Shown one piece after another: positions 59,517 to 64,000 of a stretch of 64,000 bases of DNA. Source of the DNA: Chitinophaga sp. HK235 (GTDB taxonomy: Bacteria > Bacteroidota > Bacteroidia > Chitinophagales > Chitinophagaceae); the NCBI RefSeq assembly GCF_018255755.1, contig NZ_CP073766.1, positions 7,810,501-7,874,500 of the forward strand, in the 5' to 3' direction. The notes under the pieces are model-generated. The model ran no database searches, was not told the DNA's origin, and was given only the letters and a program-made list of their open reading frames with translations. The position numbers were made by a program, and so were the translations under genes. How positions within the stretch are numbered: position 1 is the first letter of the stretch; each line of letters starts with the position of its first letter.

Positions 59517-60589
59517 CCACCAAAATCCCGCATATAAAACTGATGGTTTTCTTTGGTGATGATATCGATAGGCATAAAATGTGTTTTTTCTACCGGTACT
59601 TTCAGCACAAGACTCTGATATAAAGCCATAATGCCGCGATAGCCCTGTTCCTGCGGCTGCTGACAGATGAGGAAATCGATATGCCCCTGATCGAGGCGTG
59701 ACACATTTTCCTGCGTGAAATCATAGCCAATGAGCAGGGTATCCTTTTTGCCTTTTTTTTCGAGATAATGGGAAACAGCCGCTACTCTGGAATTGGTGAC
59801 AAAAATGGCTTTGATACCATGATGCTGTTGCAGCACTTTCGATAATTCTTTTTCGATAGAGTGCTGGTCTGTTTGCCGGATATCGCATTTTATGACCGGC
59901 CTTTTACTGTCTTTGAAGTAAGCTCTCAGCCCTTCCTCTTTTCGCAGGAGATGGTGATGATCTTCTATTTCCCGGGAGATGTTGAGTACGAGTATGCCAC
60001 TGTTGCGTGGTGTGCAGTAGTGGAAGAGCTGTCCGGCCTGATAACCGCTGCGGAAGAGATCAGGGCCTATATAACAGAGGCTTTCCTGTTGTGGAATATC
60101 CGAATTGATAAAAACGTAGGGGATGTTGAGTTTACTACAGGAACGGATAAACGAAATGGATTCTTCTATAAAGGAAGGAGCGAGTAAGATGCCGTCAGCA
60201 GGGTCTTTCAGCATTTTTTTGGTCGTCTTCACAAAAGATTTCCGGTCATTCAGGTCAAAGTAGTAAGGTTCTATTTTTACACCAAACGGTTTGATCTCTT
60301 CTTCTGCTTTCTGGATACCCGCCAGTGGCAGGGTCCAGAAGTCGGTTTCTTCGGAGGAGACTTTCGGGATAAGTGTAGCGAGACGCAGCACCTTTCGGGA
60401 TGCCAGTCGTCTCGCCAGTATATTCGGTTGGTAGTTCAGTTCCTGTATGATCTGTTCTATTTTGTTTTTGGTTTTGAGGGAAACACCTGGCCGGTTATGG
60501 ATAACCCTGTCCACTGTAGCGATGGCTACATTGGCTCTTCTGGCGATTTCCTTTACGCCGAGGGGTTGTTCGGCCGCTTTTTTCTTCAT
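59507..60589 (-). CDS. LacI-family transcriptional regulator
   Basis: The 360-residue protein has an N-terminal helix-turn-helix and hinge (LGVKEIARRANVAIATVDRVIHNRPGVSLKTKNKIEQIIQELNYQPNILARRLAS) and a periplasmic-binding-protein-like sensor domain with DGILLAPSFIEES, VFINSDIPQQESLCYIGPDLFRSGYQAGQL, IFVTNSRVAAVSHYL and LLIGYDFTQENVSRLDQGHIDFLICQQPQEQGYRG. This hexose-binding-type sensor suggests a sugar effector. It overlaps the symporter 3' end by 10 nt on the opposite strand and has its own promoter, so it may control the flanking oxidoreductase genes or the SusC operon. Confidence 0.92.
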   Translation of the reverse strand: MKKKAAEQPLGVKEIARRANVAIATVDRVIHNRPGVSLKTKNKIEQIIQELNYQPNILARRLASRKVLRLATLIPKVSSEETDFWTLPLAGIQKAEEEIKPFGVKIEPYYFDLNDRKSFVKTTKKMLKDPADGILLAPSFIEESISFIRSCSKLNIPYVFINSDIPQQESLCYIGPDLFRSGYQAGQLFHYCTPRNSGILVLNISREIEDHHHLLRKEEGLRAYFKDSKRPVIKCDIRQTDQHSIEKELSKVLQQHHGIKAIFVTNSRVAAVSHYLEKKGKKDTLLIGYDFTQENVSRLDQGHIDFLICQQPQEQGYRGIMALYQSLVLKVPVEKTHFMPIDIITKENHQFYMRDFGGHA

Positions 60590-60611
60590 GATAAAATGGT
60601 TATAATTTTTG

Positions 60612-60619
60612 CAAATATA
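60612..60619 (-). promoter_or_regulatory. -7 box for the LacI regulator
   Basis: Minus-strand TATATTTG lies in the 33-bp gap before the LacI ATG at 60589, giving a short leader. It shows that the regulator can be expressed independently of the upstream oxidoreductase gene. Confidence 0.55.
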
Positions 60620-60622
60620 AGG

Positions 60623-61999
60623 CTACTGACGGGACGCTGTTTGTTTGGCTAAAGTGAGCGCCTGTGTGGTAGTATAGTATTTGGCCAGCATATTGGGCAC
60701 TTCCCAGGCAGGCATATTATTGTTCCGTATATATTCCAGGAACTGTTGCATCACCTTGCCGAAAAGGGCTTCGTGTTTTTTGGCGAGTGCTTCCGGTATT
60801 ACTACTTCCCAGCCTTTGTCGTTTGTTTTGAGAGACAGGCCCGGGTATTTCTGTGCCAATGCCGCAATGCGGGCTTCTACCGTTTTCGTATAGGTGCTAT
60901 CGTGGGAGTGAATGGATTCTATGTATAACACTGGTTTGTATTGTTGTTCGGCGCCCTGCCGGATGATCAGGGAAGCCAGGCTTCCGCGGAGCAGGGAGTA
61001 ATGTGTGTCGCCGGTACCTTCAGGGGCCTGGTAGTTCCAGGTAACGGATATGTTGGCATGAATTCCTTTGATGGTATAGTCAAAGGCGCCATTGGCATAC
61101 ACCTGCAGTATGCTGTCTTTATTGATGTTTTTATGCAGATATGCCGGGAAGCTGTTTTGTCCGGTGATGTCTGAATACTGTTGCAGTGTCATGGGAGTGG
61201 CCCAGCGTCTGGCGCTGTCTACGTGTATGTCTGTACGGTAGTGGATGGTTTGCTCCGGGAAGCAGGTCCACTGTACGAGGTCAACGAGGTGAGTGGTTAC
61301 ATCCACAATCCCTTCTCCCTGCTGTGTTTCATCTACATACCATGCAGGGCGTACCATGGTTTTGCCGGCTACCAGTTTTTTGAAATGATGGACGCTGTTT
61401 TTTACCACAGAGGGAGCCTGGAGGCTGCCCGGCTGCAGTGTGCCGAACACGTCGGGGAGAAGGGCCAGTTCACGCTGGAGGGTATTACGGATTTCATAAC
61501 GTTCTGTCATGATATCATACAGCTGTATTTTTTTATCGGCGGCTTCCTGAAAGGCGGCCTGCAGGGAGTCGAAGCTGGCGGCATCTATAGCCATGGGCTT
61601 GTCTGCCAGCACATGTTGCCCGGCATGTACAGAACGGCGTATATACGTTGCCTTTAGCCGGTTGTTACCGGCAATCACCACAATATTGCCGGGAGGCTGT
61701 TGCAGCATTTTCTCCAGATAGTCGTGACCGGTATATACATCGGTAGCCCAGTGTACGCGCGGATCGGTTTGTTGGTTGAACCGCTCAATACTGGCCAGGT
61801 ATTGTTTTACTTCCGGACCTTCCGGTGCAAACACCCGGATGGTGGAGTCTATACCGGGATACATCTGTTGTTGTACCAGAGAGGCATGGAAGTGCCCGGG
61901 ATCTAAAGCGATCAGGTGCATGGCGGATTGTTTTTGATGGCTAGTGCCGCAAGACAATAATGCGATGGTTATGGTGGCAAAGATAATATTTTGCTTCAT
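60623..61999 (-). CDS. Gfo/Idh/MocA-family-like oxidoreductase lipoprotein
   Basis: The protein is 458 residues from the ATG at 61999 (MKQNIIFATITIALLSC; an ATG at 62014 is also possible). A lipobox ALLSC predicts lipid anchoring, unusual for a nucleotide-dependent enzyme. The core follows the Gfo/Idh pattern: HLIALDPGHFHASLV, NIVVIAGNNRLKATYIRRSVHAGQHVLADKPMAID with the conserved KP, then YDIMTERYEI and TTHLVDLVQW in the substrate domain. The classical GxGxxG is replaced by DPGHFH, as in putative, exported members. Preceded at 18 nt by the sugar dehydrogenase, suggesting an extracytoplasmic sugar oxidation pair. Confidence 0.8.
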   Translation of the reverse strand: MKQNIIFATITIALLSCGTSHQKQSAMHLIALDPGHFHASLVQQQMYPGIDSTIRVFAPEGPEVKQYLASIERFNQQTDPRVHWATDVYTGHDYLEKMLQQPPGNIVVIAGNNRLKATYIRRSVHAGQHVLADKPMAIDAASFDSLQAAFQEAADKKIQLYDIMTERYEIRNTLQRELALLPDVFGTLQPGSLQAPSVVKNSVHHFKKLVAGKTMVRPAWYVDETQQGEGIVDVTTHLVDLVQWTCFPEQTIHYRTDIHVDSARRWATPMTLQQYSDITGQNSFPAYLHKNINKDSILQVYANGAFDYTIKGIHANISVTWNYQAPEGTGDTHYSLLRGSLASLIIRQGAEQQYKPVLYIESIHSHDSTYTKTVEARIAALAQKYPGLSLKTNDKGWEVVIPEALAKKHEALFGKVMQQFLEYIRNNNMPAWEVPNMLAKYYTTTQALTLAKQTASRQ

Positions 62000-62017
62000 G
62001 GTGGCAGGTTTCATTTG

Positions 62018-63559
62018 TCAGTGCTGTTTTGTTTTGGTGACGTTGTCAGTGCTGATGCTGTCGGCGCTGTTGCCCCAGCTGCTGCGGATATAAGTGGCTA
62101 CCGCTGCGATCTCTTCGTCTTTCAGGAAGTTGAAGGCGGGCATCTGTTCGCTGTATGTACTGGTTTTGCTTTTGGTATCGCCGGTGCGACCCTGCAGGAT
62201 GGTTTGTATCAGCAGCTTTGCATCGCTGGTGACCAGTTTGTTACCGGCCAGGGCAGGGAAGGAGGAAGGCACGCCTTTGCCATCCGGCTTATGACAGGCT
62301 TCACAGTAATTTTTGTAGATGCCGGCACCTGTGCTGGTAATGGTGACAGTAGTGGCTTTGGCTGTTTCGCGTGTAGCCGTGGCCGGTACCTTCTCACCAG
62401 GACGGAGCGCGGTGATACGAAGAATACGATCATCGTGTGGCAACGGAAATCCTTTACCGGGATTCCAGTCACGGTTACTGGTGGCAATATAGATATCGCC
62501 TTCGGGAGAAATACAGATATCCCGCAGACGGCCGTACTTTCCGGAGAAATAAATCTCCTCACCGGTAATGGCATCCTGGGTGTTGCTGAGGTGTATCACA
62601 TGGAGACTGGCAGCTTTCAAAGTACCCAGCAGGAGACTGTTTTTCCATTCCGGTATTTTATCGGAGTGATAGTAGTCTATACCTGCGGGTGCTATCGTAG
62701 GTGTCCAGGCTTTGAGTGGTGCGATGAAAGGGAAGGAGTCGGCATGGGCTTTTTCATCAGGACGATCTGCATAACCTTCTATCCTTGCCCATCCGTAGTA
62801 TCCGGCTTTCTGAATGAGGTTCAGTTCATCGTCAGTGGCGTCGCCGTGTTCGGAGGCAAAGAGCCGGCCTTTATCGGTAAACACGAGGCCCTGAATATTG
62901 CGGTGTCCCCTGGACCAGAGATAGTTGCCCGGATAGGGATTATCTGCAGGCACGGTGCCGTCAATGTTAAGGCGTAACACCTTACCATTAAGGGATGCAG
63001 TGTCAGGAGCAAGCTGATCGTGGGCGGCATCACCGGTAGAGAGCAATACTTTACCGTCAGGAGAGATGGCTACACGGGAGCCGTTATGTCCGGTATTGCC
63101 TGGCAGCTCCAGCAATAGCAGTGGGTCTTTCAGGGTATCGGCGGTATAGGTATAACGCATCAGCCGCGATACGATGGAAGAGTCTTTGTTGAGATGCGTA
63201 TAGTCTACAAAAACATAAGGCAGTTTTTTATCCGGATGTATGGCCATGCCCAGCAGGCCCAGTGTACGCTGACGGTATACGTCGGGGATGACGAGCAACA
63301 GTTTTTTTATACCGGTATGCGGATCTACTTTACTGATGGTGCCGCTCTGTTCGGTGTACCAGATCTGGTTGTCGGGGCCCCAGGCTATTTCCCAGGGTAC
63401 ATTCAGGTCGGATACGATGGTGCTGATACCGAGCGTGGTCTTGTCCAGTTGAAGAGTGGCCTCTATCGGCTGTTGAAAGCCGCGTGTGGAGGGCCTTAGC
63501 AGAAAATAGATGCCTATTGCAAATGCAAGGATCAGCAGAAGGATACGGATACGTTTCAT
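62018..63559 (-). CDS. PQQ-type sugar dehydrogenase fused to cytochrome c
   Basis: This 513-residue exported protein has an N-terminal hydrophobic anchor (ILLLILAFAIGIYFLL). The six-bladed soluble glucose/sorbosone dehydrogenase-like domain runs about residues 45-390, with DLNVPWEIAWGPDNQIWYTEQ, LGLLGMAIHPD, GNTGHNGSRVAISPDGKVLLSTGD, WSRGHRNIQGLVF and EHGDATDDELNLI. The C-terminal 100 residues are a class I cytochrome c with the haem site CEACH in IYKNYCEACHKPDGKGVPS and a distal Met in YSEQMPAF. It probably oxidises an aldose in the periplasm and passes electrons to the respiratory chain. Confidence 0.9.
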   Translation of the reverse strand: MKRIRILLLILAFAIGIYFLLRPSTRGFQQPIEATLQLDKTTLGISTIVSDLNVPWEIAWGPDNQIWYTEQSGTISKVDPHTGIKKLLLVIPDVYRQRTLGLLGMAIHPDKKLPYVFVDYTHLNKDSSIVSRLMRYTYTADTLKDPLLLLELPGNTGHNGSRVAISPDGKVLLSTGDAAHDQLAPDTASLNGKVLRLNIDGTVPADNPYPGNYLWSRGHRNIQGLVFTDKGRLFASEHGDATDDELNLIQKAGYYGWARIEGYADRPDEKAHADSFPFIAPLKAWTPTIAPAGIDYYHSDKIPEWKNSLLLGTLKAASLHVIHLSNTQDAITGEEIYFSGKYGRLRDICISPEGDIYIATSNRDWNPGKGFPLPHDDRILRITALRPGEKVPATATRETAKATTVTITSTGAGIYKNYCEACHKPDGKGVPSSFPALAGNKLVTSDAKLLIQTILQGRTGDTKSKTSTYSEQMPAFNFLKDEEIAAVATYIRSSWGNSADSISTDNVTKTKQH

Positions 63560-63584
63560 ATACGCGGTAACTTGTAAGTGTGGT

Positions 63585-64000
63585 TTACGAGAAGAACAGG
63601 GTGATGGCGTTGCTTATGGCCAGTAGCAACATTACGATCAGCCCGATGGCGCCGGCGATGTTGGTGAAGGTGTTGTTTTTCAGCGGTCCCATGATGGTGG
63701 TGTCATTGGCTACAAGATAGAGCGCGATGCCGATAAACGGTACGATGAAAATAGTGACAGCCTGTGCAAGCACAATTAGTTCCAGTGGGAGCTTACCAAA
63801 AGTGATGGCCACACTGGCGCCAATGATCATGATAACGGCAATGAACGTACGAACCACGCCGGAGCTGAGTTGTCCGCCATAACCGAGAGCGTCTCCCAGC
63901 AAGGTGCCGCCCAGGGCTGCATTACCGAGCAAGGAAGAAAAGGAAGCGCCAAAAAGGCCCACCAGGAACAATCCGGAAGCGGCATTGCCGAATACGGGTT
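63585..64000 (-). CDS. Nramp-family divalent metal transporter, C-terminal part
   Basis: Only the last 138 codons are in the window; the gene continues past the right edge. Visible are four hydrophobic segments with ASGLFLVGLFGASFSSLLGN, GGTLLGDALGYG, VRTFIAVIMIIGASVAI, LELIVLAQAVTIFIVPFIGIALYLVAND and a final membrane helix, matching the C-terminal half of Nramp (MntH-like) proton-coupled Mn/Fe transporters. The stop lies 25 nt before the sugar dehydrogenase start on the same strand, so the two may be co-transcribed. The metal-binding residues lie in helices outside the window. Confidence 0.75.
   Translation of the reverse strand, partial: PVFGNAASGLFLVGLFGASFSSLLGNAALGGTLLGDALGYGGQLSSGVVRTFIAVIMIIGASVAITFGKLPLELIVLAQAVTIFIVPFIGIALYLVANDTTIMGPLKNNTFTNIAGAIGLIVMLLLAISNAITLFFS

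Overview
The window reads as chromosomal DNA of a soil-type Bacteroidota, most likely Chitinophaga or a close relative. Supporting signs are a SusC/SusD pair, a type IX secretion C-terminal domain on a very large secreted protease, GH3 and sulfatase enzymes, many SpII/SpI-exported proteins, and repeated Bacteroidota-type promoters (-7 box TAnnTTTG or TAnnTTCG) a short way upstream of genes. I saw no tRNA, rRNA, CRISPR array, prophage or intact insertion sequence.

Layout. 1-1451: 5' part of a TonB-type outer membrane receptor (-). 1736-2667: DUF2867 and DinB proteins (+). 2670-8802: a minus-strand run of flavin disulfide reductase, ABC ATPase, fused permease/binding protein, EgtB and EgtD, that is, ergothioneine synthesis joined to a betaine/ergothioneine-type importer. 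9009-12846: DusB, a small lipoprotein and an EF-G paralogue. 13031-13259: a very small minus-strand transcription unit with its own promoter and terminator. 13390-18588: aldo/keto reductase, a GntR-TauE-DUF1634 operon and a GH3 glycosidase. 18665-24348: antiporter, TfoX-like protein, serine hydrolase, AraC-like regulator and Bcr-type MFS pump (all -). 24558-32074: a 1206-residue M43 protease with a T9SS tail, a CoA transferase, a small secreted protein and a NUC1 nuclease. 32395-39449: a glycosyltransferase cluster with an MsbA-type ABC exporter. 39658-46310: sulfatase, truncated haemoglobin, HxlR/ABM and ArsR/SRPBCC regulator-target pairs, and a TlpA-like thioredoxin.

46406-59516 is the most coherent accessory locus. 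A GntR regulator is followed by SusC, SusD, a secreted beta-helix (GH28-like) protein, a class III aminotransferase, a galactonate-dehydratase-type enolase, an SDR, a ceramidase-like hydrolase and an SSS symporter, closely spaced on one strand. A LacI regulator closes the locus on the other strand. Beyond it lie a Gfo/Idh/MocA lipoprotein, a sugar dehydrogenase with a fused cytochrome c, and the end of an Nramp transporter. The locus looks like a complete route for binding, cutting, importing and oxidising one glycan or sugar acid; the substrate is not evident.

Most notable: (1) the binding-protein half of the transporter fused into the egt operon has its two halves in swapped (circularly permuted) order compared with OpuCC-type proteins; (2) five copies of a palindromic REP-like element in two clusters, three of them just upstream of start codons in the same orientation; (3) the possibly undescribed catabolic operon 47408-59516, with matching TGTTTAC operators at the regulator and SusC promoters; (4) a very small promoter-ORF-terminator unit at 13031-13259; (5) an ArsR promoter whose -7 box sits between two perfect palindromes.
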